Source of the DNA: Liolophura sinensis | Lineage: Eukaryota > Mollusca > Polyplacophora > Chitonida > Chitonidae | NCBI RefSeq assembly: GCF_032854445.1 | Contig: NC_088298.1 | Span: forward strand, 21,227,295-21,291,294 | Direction: 5' to 3' | DNA length: 64,000 nucleotides | Shown here: in pieces, positions 23,261 through 34,800 of the stretch | Numbering within the stretch: position 1 is the first letter of the stretch | How the letters are laid out: every line of letters starts with the position of its first letter | Position numbers and translations under genes: made by a program | The notes under the pieces: model-generated | Databases searched by the model: none | Seen by the model: only the letters and a program-made list of their open reading frames with translations | What the model was told of the DNA's origin: nothing

Positions 23261-24780
23261 CACTGAAATGTCCGCTAGACAATGATACTGTGCTGTTGAG
23301 ACTCCCGAATATATCATATTTGATATGTATTCATTTATTACAGAACTCCTCCCGATTGGCGAATGTGTCGAGAAATACTATTGGCTGTTCACCTGGTAAT
23401 GAATCTGCTCTCCTACAGGAGTTTTCATTGGAAGATTATCGCTCAGCGAAAAATTAGTATTTCTTTTGTTGCGATGCATCATGCACCGTCAAATCATTGT
23501 ATCCAGTGTGAAAATAATGGAAAAGTGAATGTGACATAATTAGACTGCTGCAGTGGAGATTCGTACAATAACTTCGTCAAAGCGTTTTGTGCCTTTTAAG
23601 ATGCGACAATGGGGACTTCTTTTTTTTCATGAGATTACTTTGGACATCAAATATTATTTAACTGCGCTGTGACGGCGGCTTTGTTGGAAAACAGAAGTTG
23701 TCCTGCTAAATCGAACAAGATTAAAACGTTTCAAGTGATGAAAGGAAAATGACTGTTGAAATCCATTGAATTGAAAATCCCGGAAACTTTGGAAAAGTAA
23801 AAAATCCAGCAAAAATATATATGGAGACAGTACAATAGGCATGATAAAATAATTTTCAAATCGATATGAATTGATATTTCAGAAAACGTCATAATATTTT
23901 TCTCTAAGAAGGCTGTGAATCCGTCCAGCCTTGTATATGCAAATTACTAGTATTACAACAGCGTATTTACCTTTTATTGTTATTTAATGTTTGTGTGCCC
24001 ATATTCTGTTCTGCAATTGTGCTACAACTGTTTGTCCTTTTTTCTTTTTCGTTTTTACCTTGTCTTGCAACTGATGTTGATGTTTTCAAGCCAGATCAAA
24101 TCAGGCGGGAATGGTCAGTTTACTGTCCAATCAGGACCCTGGTAGCGGATGTTTGGTTATTGATAGTTGTACTTTGGGAAAACGTGATTGGTCACAGCAT
24201 CTCATAATGTACATGACTTTGCGTGGCCCAGAAAGCCGCATGCGTCATGAATGACGTAGATGCTGACTGTAGATGCTGACAAATATCTGTGAGCTGAGAT
24301 AAGACTTGTACTTTCATTCATATCAGTGAATGAATTCTTATCACGTCGACTGATGCATGTCCCATCATAATCGTATCTTCGTCTCTGAAGAAGTCTGTAT
24401 GGTCTTGAGACTATAAATGCGATCATACCTAGGTTTTAACCCCAAAGTCAGTTGTATACATTTAATGCACAGTTATAAGGTCATACCAGTTTTCAATCTA
24501 AGAAAGTGAGTTTTATTTAACGTAACTTTGTTGAATGATTCCAATTCATTGATTTACACCTGGATAGCTAACCTTAATCAAAACGGACTATTTTTTGGAC
24601 GGGTTACCTGTGGCTGTTTGACGCCTATTTGGTACCCAGGTAAGCTGTTTTACCTGGCTGCTTGCAAAAAGTTCCTTTACTTTTATAATCCTTAATTCGA
24701 ATAGTATCCTTGCTAGGAACTGTATGGTAACCATCGGTGATGAAGGCATTTGTATACTATTTTGTTAACTAAATGTGCCA
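23261..24780. other. Downstream region of the Rab5-like gene
   Basis: Includes the unmapped 3' UTR. No repeats of the families described here were recognised, and the open frames on both strands have no known domain. Confidence 0.5.
23720..23725 (+). terminator. Candidate polyadenylation signal for the Rab5-like gene
   Basis: ATTAAA, the common variant signal, 460 nt after the stop at 23258-23260. I saw no exact AATAAA until about 25618, so the 3' UTR end is undecided. Confidence 0.25.
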
Positions 24781-25275
24781 TAGTTATATCCTGTAAAATG
24801 ACTGTGTGCTGTTCAATCATGTAAACTAACGTGCTCATGCAGTTCAATATTCTGAACTAAATGTGTACAGTTCAATCCTGTAAACTAAACCGGTACATTT
24901 CAATCCTGTGAACTAATGTATCATCCTATCATCCTCCGTTTGTATACTAAACGTGTACAGGTCAGTCATCTGTAACAACCGTGTTGCAGTTCCATGTAAA
25001 CGAAATGGTTACAGTGTTGAATCCTACAAAACTAAACGTGTACAGCTACATAACGTAAACTGAATCTTGTTATAGCTGAATGATGAGAACGAGCATGTAC
25101 AGTTCAAACCTGTAAACCAATCGTGTAAAGGTCAATCTCTTGACCTTACAACGTGTTACAGCTCATTCCTTTGAACTTATAGCGTGTTACAGCTCAGTTC
25201 TGTAAAGTTAACGTGTACAACTCAACGCTGTAAACTGAACGTGTACAGCTCAGTTCTGTAAACACACATTTATCA
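24780..25275. repeat. Degenerate minisatellite, about 28-36-bp units
   Basis: Repeats of ACGTGTACAGTTCAATCCTG plus TAAACTAA with heavy divergence. Confidence 0.7.
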
Positions 25276-25529
25276 CATATCGTCCAGCATAAAAGTACAT
25301 TAATTCTACAGAACGTGTGTCTATTTTCTGCTCCATCTTGATGATCTACAGAAATCATATTGACATTATTGGTATGTGCTCATGCTAAAGAGGTGTAGGC
25401 CTTCATATGGATTTCAAACGCTTTGGGTACATATATATTGTAGGTATACAGCAATTTTTACACTACATTCTAATAATGCAAACATTTCCTATAGGCGATA
25501 TTATACCAATTCCAACTGAATTACAAAGA

Positions 25530-25543
25530 GGGGGGGGGGGGGG
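25530..25543 (+). repeat. Poly-G tract
   Basis: A run of 14 G. Similar runs occur at 49556-49570, 51933-51950 and 54818-54832. Confidence 0.9.
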
Positions 25544-25557
25544 CAAAATTGCATTTA

Positions 25558-25735
25558 GGCGAAAATTATCGATATCGAGAAATATTTATTGATATCGATA
25601 ATTCATTTTTCGATATGAATAAATGATTTTTCGATATCTATAAATGATTTATGGATGTCTATAAATAATTTGTCGATATCAATAAATGATTTATTGATAA
25701 TAAAAAAATCATTTATCGATGTTGATAATTCTCAA
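25558..25735. repeat. Degenerate about 30-bp tandem repeat
   Basis: Units built on TCGATATCAATAAATGATTT. The internal GATATC-type palindromes are repeated about six times. Confidence 0.75.
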
Positions 25736-25739
25736 TTAA

Positions 25740-26255
25740 ATGTTAACTTAGCCCCTCACAGATCACTGTCCTGCTCTGATTGTGATGTCTGTTAAACTTG
25801 AAGTAATTGTCGAAGGTGTCAGGCATTCAGACTAGTAAACTGTCTATAACACTCAAGAGTTCTTGAATATTTTTTGGTGCCATTGTAACATGTTATGGTC
25901 GAATTAAGGGATGGCGATTTGCGATGGTGCGATTGTTTTAGGCAATACTATAACACCTTTGGGCTACGGTGCGGTGTGACAGAAATAGGCGATGATACAG
26001 TGGTATTGGGCGATGATGAGAAACTTGACGTATTCGAAAAATGTCACGACGGAATGGCGATATGGCACGTGTCAAATCGCGTGACCGTGTCATCAATCGC
26101 GTCATGACGCCATCGATCGTGTCATAGATCGTATGATGCACTGTGACGAAACGGTACCACGATAGGATGTTGCTATGGCAATTGTATGATGGCATGTGAT
26201 ACTATATCAGATCCCGGCCATACACAAATATAATGCTATGGCTTGAGTGTATTCA
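25740..26255. other. Stretch with no supported feature
   Basis: Locally enriched in GGCGATG/GCGATTG and CATCGATCGTGTCAT-like short words near 25900-26150, but no gene or known repeat. Confidence 0.45.
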
Positions 26256-26257
26256 TT

Positions 26258-26376
26258 GAATTTGGTGTTTTACGCGGTAATCAAGAATATTTCCCTTATT
26301 CGACCGCGGCCAGCATTATGTTGGGAGGAAACCGGGCAGAGCCCAGGAAACCCCACGACCATCCCCAGGTAGATGG
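26258..26376 (-). repeat. SINE family S1, tail and body fragment
   Basis: GGTGTTTTACGCGGTAATCA, then CGCGGCCAGCATTATG and CGACCATCCCCAGGTAG on the minus strand. Confidence 0.75.
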
Positions 26377-26839
26377 AAGTGCTTGATAGCCTATGATGTG
26401 TGAAACTTGTCCTTCTCTTGCATTGTGCCACTGTTTACTATTGCACCATCCTATGATCAGCTCCGTCAGCCTTGGACACTGAATATGTAGATCCCCCCAC
26501 CTCACGTTCCTTTCTCACTCATACCAAAAACTGATAGGCAGATACATGTTAAAATAAAGGCTATTTGACCACTCTAGTATTGACATGTCAGATGTTTTCC
26601 ATAAAACACCAACGTTTTGGAGAAAACGTTGAAATTATTTACTGAAAACGTCAATGTTATAAAAAGAATGCCTATGTTTTAACCAAATCTTGTGCGTGTG
26701 GAACCCCACCATATACACGTAACGTCTTTATGTATAAGACGCTTGCGTTCAAATAAAAACATCGAGGCGTTTGCACATCAATATGTGTGTTTTTATAAAT
26801 ACATGTCATGCGTCGTTAATATTTGCATTGAGCTGCTCT

Positions 26840-26961
26840 CTATGGAAGCCGGATGCGGCCATGCTGTCTTTCCCGGTTTTGCCCCAAACCAGTAACAGTG
26901 ACATGTTACTGGTTTGGGGCAAAACCGGGAGAGACAGCATGGCCGCATCAGGCTTCCATAT
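26840..26961. repeat. Near-perfect 57-bp inverted repeat (hairpin), 6-nt loop
   Basis: The left arm (26841-26896) and right arm (26905-26960) match at 54 of 56 positions, and an A-T pair extends the stem at 26897/26904. The loop is GTGACA. The arms contain GCGGCCATGCTGTCT and GGTTTTGCCCCAAACC. Open frames here are a by-product of the stem. Confidence 0.95.
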
Positions 26962-27237
26962 TTCTCATTGTTTGTGAGGCCGATTTTATAATCGCCCCAA
27001 GGAAAGCAAATTAAAATGACATGCAACAAATGACGACAGCCAATGAACATGTACAAGTATTTCTATAGTACCTTTCAGTTGAAGGGCAAAACTGTACAAG
27101 ACAGGAATAAAGGTATCTGTGATATATCTATACATGTACACGCACGCTAATCTGTGCAAGAAAGGGAAATAAAAGTATGTATATTTGATATGCCTTATAG
27201 GCCGTTGTTTGTATTTTTGTTAGATTTTTTTTATCTT

Positions 27238-27363
27238 ATTTTTGTTTTGCGCTGTACTCAAGAATATTTCACTTATACGACTGCTATCAGCATTATGGTG
27301 CTACGAGGAAACCGGACACAATCCGGGGGAAACGCACGAGTATCCGTTAGTTACTGGAAGACC
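27238..27363 (-). repeat. SINE family S1, diverged fragment
   Basis: GCGCTGTACTCAAGAATATT, then CAGCATTATGGTG and CGAGTATCCGTTAG on the minus strand. Confidence 0.65.
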
Positions 27364-28105
27364 TTTTCTTGTAAGTAAAAGTTAATGTCTCGTTACAACT
27401 GACTGAAGCTCACCAAAGCGTGGCTAAGAGGTCGAAGGTCAGTAGTTTATAACCCGGGGATCTGGCCAGCTTCCCTCCACTCACATACCTGAAACCGTAA
27501 GCCATCGTGTACAGGAAAAATTCAAAATAAAATAAAATTTACCAATTTCGATTATTGTGCGTAAAAATAAATAAAGGAAACAAAACATAAAAGTAAACAA
27601 AGCGGAAATAGAACGAAAACAACAACAACAAAAAGAAAAAAGAGAGTGGATAAAAAAGGAGATAAAAAGAAGTTATTAATTTGCATACATCCGCTCATCG
27701 TTGGTGTAAATCAAAATCAAGTTAATTAAGCAGAATTTCCCATTTTACTCATGTGCTCTGGGGCAGGTCTTAAGGTTCACTCCTTGGGCACGGATAGCAC
27801 TGGTATGGTTGTGCGGAACGGTCAGTAAACAGTCGTTCTTTGTCTCTGTTGTTCAGCTTGAGCATCCGGAAATGATGAATGGATAATCAGCGGCCACATT
27901 TGTGCTTATAGACACATCACAGATTTAACTGCGATACATATCCGGATAACATCGTGACCATAGTTACGGTTATTTCATGTCAGTTGGCGGTAGCAAATTT
28001 CTGCTCTAACTAATGGCAAGTTTAGAAGTATCTTTTGTGTTTTAAATGAGTAAGTCACACACACAGTTTCAAAGATTTCAGTATGGTGCATATTACATTA
28101 TACTG
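27364..28105. other. Stretch with no supported feature
   Basis: A purine-rich patch at about 27540-27670. No gene or recognised repeat. Confidence 0.5.
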
Positions 28106-28107
28106 TA

Positions 28108-28448
28108 TGTAAGTATGCTTGGGGTTTAAGGTCGTACAATTTTTCGGTCGTATCGTTAAGAAGTCATTATGTGTGTGTACATATACTGTGTCTTCTTGTG
28201 GCAGGGCGTGTCCAAGCCGCCAAAGTGCTGCCGCCACTGAGGTATCATGCCGAAGACACCAGGCATGACACCTCCACACTGTCACATTATAATGACACCG
28301 GGCCCACCCATTCGGTTTCCTTGCTCTAACCTCTCAGTGCTGTACGCCAAGCGAGGCAGCACAGACCTTTGGTATGACCCAACCCGAGTTTAACCCCGGG
28401 TCTCCCAACTTCTAATGAGACGCTGTAACCATCAGGCCACCGATACGG
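28108..28448 (-). repeat. SINE family S2
   Basis: GCTTGGGGTTTAAGGTCGTA tail, GTGTCTTCTTGTGGCAGGGC, CCGAAGACACCAGGCATGAC, and the tRNA-like head at the right (ATCAGGCCACCGATACGG, minus strand). Confidence 0.8.
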
Positions 28449-28449
28449 T

Positions 28450-28720
28450 CGAAATTAAATTGAACGTGGTCACTAAAAACCCACAGTAAATTCAACTGAA
28501 TGTGGTTATTAAAGCCTACCATAAAATTCAACTGAATGTGGGGATTAAAACTCAAAGTAAAATTCTAACGAATGTGATTATTAAAACCCACCGTAAAATT
28601 CAAACGAATGTGGTTATTAGAACCCACCGTAAAATTCAAATGAGTGAGGTTATTAAAACCCACCGTAACATTTAACTGAAATGTGGTCATTAAAACCCAC
28701 CATACAGAAGTAGAATTCAT
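28450..28720. repeat. Degenerate minisatellite, about 7 copies
   Basis: Unit AAATTCAACTGAATGTGGTT plus ATTAAAACCCACCGT. Unit length varies from about 37 to 45 bp. Confidence 0.8.
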
Positions 28721-29029
28721 TTGAATGTGGTGTGTTATCCCACAGAACGAGTCCTGCCGCATACATTCCTTTTCTGCGTCCGGTAAGTCATATCGGTTCC
28801 GTTATACTTAGCGTGCAATCTCCCTAGCCCCTGTAGTTCAACAAGTCTGTGTTTACTTTTTACGAGAAATCTGATTTCCAAGAATTAAAACATGCTTGAG
28901 GCGTGGGTTTATCGAACTGAGGCTTACAACTAAACAATATCATATATATACGCACGCGTATTTCTACCAGGTGAATTAACACAAGAGTTTTAGATATCCT
29001 AAGGAGGGCACCATTTTGCGAATTTGAGG

Positions 29030-29610
29030 ACAGGGAAAATATCACTCTGGAAAGTATTGCACTAAGAAAGTATAACAGTAGGAAAGCCACGCACTGAAAA
29101 AGTATAGCACTAGAAAAGTATTGCATGCGGAAAGGATCACACCGGGAAAGAATCGCACTGGGAAAGTCACGTACCGGGAAAGAATCGCACTGGGAAAGTC
29201 ACGTACCGGGAAAGAATCGCACTGGGAAAGTCACGCACGGGAAAGTATTGCACTGGAAAGTATTACTCCAGGAAAGGATCACACTGGGAAAGCCATGCAC
29301 TGAAAAAGTATCACACTAGGAAAGTATTGCACTGGGAAAGCATCAAACCGAGAAAGGATCACACTTGAATATAATCGCACTGGGAAAGTATCGCACTGGG
29401 TAGGTATCGCAATGAAAAAGTATCGCACTGGGAAGGTATCGCAATGAAAAAGTATCGCACTGGGATATTGTCGCACTTCTAAAGTATTGCACTGTGCAAG
29501 GATCACACCGAGAAAGGATCACCTTGTTAAAGTATCGCACTGGAGAAGTTACGCACTGGGAAAGCATCGTACTCGGCAATAATCACACGAGGAAAGTATC
29601 TCAGGGGCTA
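29030..29610. repeat. 15-16-bp degenerate minisatellite
   Basis: About 35 units of GGGAAAGTATCGCACT with many substitutions. Both strands give long repeat-peptide frames with no real domain. Confidence 0.88.
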
Positions 29611-29663
29611 GGAATTAGCCTGACATCGCAAAGTGTGTCTTGGACTTCAGGTAATATTATATA

Positions 29664-30474
29664 CAGTGCAACAAAAGTAAGTTCCCCCCAAAACGTTGTT
29701 TGATATGTACCAGATCCCACACTATCCCAGTAACCCGGCGGACGTTGTATATCAAGGAAAATTGTTTGATCTCTTCTGTGGTATGTACCAGATCGCAATG
29801 AAATTTTGCACACACTATCCCAGTAATCCGGCGGGCGTGATATATCAAGGATTAATGTGCAGGTGCAGTTGTGCGCTATTGTGGCCTGCGCAAACTGAAA
29901 ATCAGTCCATTTTGAAAATTTCATAAAAGGAGGCAACCAGATTTTTCAATGACAATTCTTTATTTTATCACAGAATTCGATCATTTTCACTCGATGACCA
30001 GTAATTATCAATATCGTGTGTAGCCACCACGACGCTGTATCACATTTCAGCAACGCGCTCGCATTGTGTTGATGAGGCGTGCGATCCGACGTTGTGGGAT
30101 GGCTAACCACTCTTCCTGAAGGTGGCGTCTCAGACCTAATGCAGGTTATGTTTAACCGCATGATTTTCTTGTGATGCGTGTCATGTCCTTAATGCCCACC
30201 CGCACGAATATCTCAGGACTGGATACGAATTTTCTGATGAAATCAAAATTTGGCGGTGAAAAATCTGATTGATTCCTTTTGTGAAATTTTCAAAATCGAC
30301 CGATTTTCAGTTTGCGCATGCCCATTAGCGCACGACTGCACCTGCACGTTAATCCCTGATATTCCACGTCCGCTGGATCACAGGGATGGTGTGTACAAAA
30401 TTTTATTGCAATCTGGTACATATCCAGAGAGAGATCAAACAACGTTTTGGGGAGAAATTACTTTTGTTGCACTG
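29664..30474 (-). mobile_element. Decayed Tc1/mariner-type transposon with long inverted ends
   Basis: Starts CAGTGCAACAAAAGTAA and ends TTACTTTTGTTGCACTG. The inverse similarity continues inwards for about 200 bp (AACGTTGTTTGAT, TAATGTGCAGGTGCAGT, CTGAAAATCAGTCCATTTT and their mirrors at 30280-30450). A TA precedes the left end; the right flank is CT, so the target duplication has decayed. The interior holds a transposase remnant on the minus strand. Confidence 0.85.
30015..30130 (-). pseudogene. Tc1/mariner transposase C-terminal remnant
   Basis: The minus-strand frame reads EEWLAIPQRRIARLINTMRA, then RC, a stop, and VIQRRGGYTRY. This follows the known Tc1-family C-terminal pattern (EEW..IP...I..L..SM..RC..VI...GG.T.Y). 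It has an in-frame stop and no N-terminal or DDE/DDD catalytic part, so it is dead. Confidence 0.72.
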
Positions 30475-31415
30475 CTTACATTCCTTGAAAATGAAAGTCA
30501 GACCTTTGTAAGGCCTTTTTCTAAGGTAGCCGCCTTGTACAATGTTATGGTTAGGTGAGTTTTTTGTTAGAATTATACGTGTAGCTGTGACATAGCCAGA
30601 ACTGACTCGACTGTCATCATCGTCTATTAGTCAATCAGAATTTGTCTATCTCCAAAACGGCAGCACTGTCAGCGTTGAGTGTTGAGTCGTTTAACGATGA
30701 ATAGTTTTGGACAAATTTTGGAGAGGGTACTCGATTGTGTGTGTCGGTATAAATATCATGGTAGTATCCGTCCGCATGATGTATACGGCCACAGGCCGGA
30801 AGCGGAAGTACTCCATAATAAGTATGCCATAATAATGGCGGCATATTTCCTGTCAATAATTTTATAATATGATCACTAATCGTATTTGTGAGCTGAATAC
30901 TCATAACAAGAATTAAGAAGCTAAGGCCATGTATTATTATGAAATATTCCCGAATAACGTGGAACGGAACAGTAGCGTACAGTTAGCCAATAGTTCCAAG
31001 TTGTCAGGTGTGCATTTGACCTGCAAGTGGGGAGGTAGGTGCGGTGTACATCGGGGTTTGGTTAAGAGCGAATTTGCATATGATAGGCTTCCATTAGGCA
31101 CTTGTGGTGAGGGTAATATGAAGACGATTTTCGATTTTGTACAGCGGGTTTTAGTGTACCAGTATAGAGTTTTCGTATTGGTGAGTTTATAGAAGGTTTT
31201 GAAGGGGGGATTTTCTATAGCGGATCCTAGCGATTTTGTTTTTTATAGGGTTGTTGTGAAGGGGACTTTGTATAGCGGGTACCGTAGATTTTGTATATTT
31301 GGGTTTTGATTGTAAAAAAGATTTGTATACCATATTTGTATAGGTTTCAACTAGTTTCACATATAGGGGGATTCCTGTTTTGACTTGGCCTGCATATATT
31401 GAGCTCACGTCCTAA
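30475..31415. other. Stretch with no supported feature
   Basis: No repeat or domain recognised. 31200-31300 has short similar blocks (AAGGGGGATTTT / AAGGGGACTTTG) suggesting a small decayed duplication. Confidence 0.45.
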
Positions 31416-31419
31416 TAAA

Positions 31420-31546
31420 TCAGCGTGGTCGTGGATTTTCCCGGGTATTGCGCGGTTTCCTCCCACAATAATGCTAGCCGTCGACGTAAAGGTAAATATT
31501 GTTGAGGACGGCGAAAAACACCAATCAAATATATAGATATGTGACG
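31420..31546 (+). repeat. SINE family S1, tail fragment
   Basis: GGTCGTGGATTTTCCCGGG, then AATAATGCTAGCCGTCGACG and ACGGCGAAAAACACCAATC. It lies about 290 bp upstream of the second Rab gene's start codon. Confidence 0.72.
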
Positions 31547-31838
31547 TAGTAGTTCCCGGAATTCATCCCACCTACACATAGTAAAGCGCATACCCGCTCT
31601 GTAAATACTTATTGTAGTAAACCTACTTCCTGTTAACATAAATCGATAAAGCTGTGTCTATTTAATTTGATCGTCAATCTATATATAGCTCATTTAAACG
31701 CTTGTTCTACTTACAGATCCCGGCAATGTGCTCATGCCAACACACACATCTCAACAGGAAGCATATGCAGTGACGATATAGACCTACTCACAAAGCCTAT
31801 GCACATATACATTTGTTAAAGGGAGTCATGAAATCAAG

Positions 31839-34800
31839 ATGGCGGGCTTCCAAATTCAACAGATTTACAAACTCAAAGTTGTCATTGTTGGTCCCATCTC
31901 TGTGGGGAAGACGTCGCTAGCCGTCCGTTTTGCCAAGAACACCTACGAAGATATTTACAACCAGACGATCGGGGGTAAGTCACGTGATATGTATGCTAGA
32001 GTTAAATACGTTAGAGGGACGACGAGACAAAAACTTCGGGGGACTCTACAGACTTCGTGGCAACAAAGCAACAAGAGAATAGGACGCATCAGGACTTCTC
32101 ACTGATTGGTTGATTGTCTGATTTGTCGCCATATTCAACAACATTTCACTTATAACCTATGTACGATAGAGAGGAAATTGTGACTCTGAACAAGTGAAGT
32201 AAACCATTCAGGCGCCCGGGGGTAAAACTATAGGTCTTTGGCAAGTAATTGATAACTTTCCAACAAATGACTCAAAGATTTTCCTCTCCACAGCGATTTC
32301 AATATGCATGCCATATTTATGGAAGGCTATGGTGGCTGATGGCGGTAATATAGGCCGCAATCTCAGGGACCCCGCAGAACCAAACCAAACCGAAACCTTC
32401 AGAGGGCGCGAATATCGCAGGTCAGTGTCCTGCGTATCTTCCGCGGGTGCATAAGGGCCACGGTCAGAAATTGACCGGCGTTACGCCCGGGCTAAGGGGA
32501 TTAAACGAACATTTTCGTCTGTCCTGGCGACTGGCACACAAGCATGTTGATCGTATGGTCAGTCCCCCGTCTCCTCCATTCACAAAAATATTTCAGTTAG
32601 ATACTGAACGAATCAGTCCGTATTTTAAGTATAGTATCCATTATAAAGCACGGGCATTAAAACCATCTTAATACTCCGTTGAGATAAAAGCAGTCACAAA
32701 AAGACGAGATAATTAGCTTAAAATTTGTATTTATTTAATGTTTGTTACCTTAATCTTGCGCGAGGACTGACATAAACTTAGCCGATTGAAACTGATCTGG
32801 CTTCGAACTCCCCACCCAATACATATCTACTCACTCCCTATTAAATCAGTGTATAGCCGGAAACGTGTAAGGGCTCAAATCCAAGCAAAAGCCAATGATT
32901 TTATACACCATCACACAGGTAAAATTCAGGATAATTTATTATTGTTTTAATTGACTTTGTCTATTATTTTTCAGCATCATTTATTTCGAGATCTATGGAC
33001 GTAGGCAATCGGACTTTCATGTTCCAGCTATGGGATACTGCTGGACAAGAGAGATATCATTGTCTGGTGCCCATGTACCTACGTGACAGTCACATAGCCC
33101 TAGTCCTCTATGATATCACTGATATGGTGAGTGAGAACTGTGAGAGAGATATCACTGTCTGGTGCCCATATACTTATGGGACAGTCACATAACCCTGGTG
33201 CTCTATGATATCACAGATGTGGTGAGTGGAAACTGCGAGAGAAATATCACTGTCTGGGGCCCATATACTGATGGGACAGTCACATAACCCTGGTCCTCTA
33301 TGATATCACTGATATGGTGAGTGGGAACTGTGAGAGAGATATCACTGTCTGGTGCCTGTATACTTATGGGACAGTCACATAACCCTGGTCCTCTATGATA
33401 TCACTGATATGGTGAGTGAGAACTGGGAGAGAGATATCACTGTCTGGTGCCCATATACTGATGGGACAGTCACATAACCCTGGTCCTCTATGATATCACT
33501 GATATGGTGAGTGGGAACTGTGAGAGAAATATCACTGTCTGGTGCCCATATACTTATGGGACAGTCACATAACCCTGGTCCTCTATGATATCACAGATGT
33601 GGCAAGTTGGGAGTATGAGAGAATTATCACTGTCTGGTCTCCATGTACTTACGGAACAGTCACACGAGGCCCAGACGAGGCCCTTGGACAGGAATGGCCC
33701 CATCCTAATAGTTCTTTGTGACTTTGGGACAGGAAGCTGATGACGACACACATGTGGCGTTTGCGTGTTCTTTCACCAGCATGCTGCGCATATTAGAACA
33801 TCGCACGTAGGACAGTTTGTCAGTAATTTGCCTAAAGGCGGGTGGTTTATCTCGTGCACTTTGGTGTTCACCACCCAGAAAGACTGACTGCCATTGTATA
33901 GGTAAACATTTTTCAGTATGGCGTTAAACAATGAATAAATAAATAAATTTAATGCTATATTACTTTATAATTTAGCTTTTTTTTTATTTTAACATGTTCT
34001 TAACAAGGAGATTAATTGTGGCCCAAGGGCATATAAGAAGTGTTTTATTGTTTTCCTCGCAGACATCCTTCGGATTGGTGACCCTGTACCTAGACTTGTT
34101 ACAGAAAAACGCCCCTGAGAGAGTCGTCATCGTTCTGGTTGGGAACAAAGAGGACAGAGCCTCTGACAGAGTCGTCACGACGAAGGTTAGACCCCGTATA
34201 AAGTTCGTTCTTCGCAGTTTTTGTCATGGTCTTTATATGTATAGACTGCGCATGAACAGGATTTCGTCACATTCTCCTTACAGCGCACTCTCAGCTCTTC
34301 ATGTTTCCTGTACATCAGTGCCACCACTAATAAAGATTTGTACCGGTACAGAATGAACAACGCCGAGGTCACTTGGGTCATGCTGATGAGGCAGGAAATT
34401 TATTTATTTATTTGATTGGTGTTTTACGCCGTACTCAAGAATATTTCACTTATACGACGGCGGCCAGCATAATGGTGTGTGGAAACCGGGCACGACCACG
34501 ACCATCCGCAGGTTGCTGTCAGACCTTCCCACGTACAGCCGGAGAGGAAGCCAGCATGAGCTGGACTTGAACTCACAGCGACCGCATTGGTGAGAGACTC
34601 CTGGGTCATTACGCTGCGGTAGCGAGCTAACCAACTGATCCACGGAGGCCCCGATGAGGCAGAAAAAGATTTTAGAAATAACAAAAGCTTCTTTTGGTAA
34701 AGAAACTTGAACTTTTTTACCACATGTGCCGTTTATCATATTTTCAGATGGGAAGGGATTTCGCTCAAACAAACAAGCTGTTGTTTATGGAGACCTCTGC

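Noticed and set aside
29121-29579. Overlapping frames rich in Gly-Lys-Arg or Ser-Ala-Ile-Leu-Phe repeats
   Set aside because: Artefacts of the 15-16-bp GGGAAAGTATCGCACT minisatellite on both strands.
29601-30558. Related 100-111-codon frames at both ends of the Tc1-type element
   Set aside because: They are similar because the transposon ends are inverted copies of each other; neither resembles a transposase.
33127-33660. Alternative extra exons of the second Rab gene from the 95-bp copies
   Set aside because: The period is 95 bp, so each copy shifts the frame, and the read-through frame stops at 33190-33192. No acceptor-like site precedes the copies.
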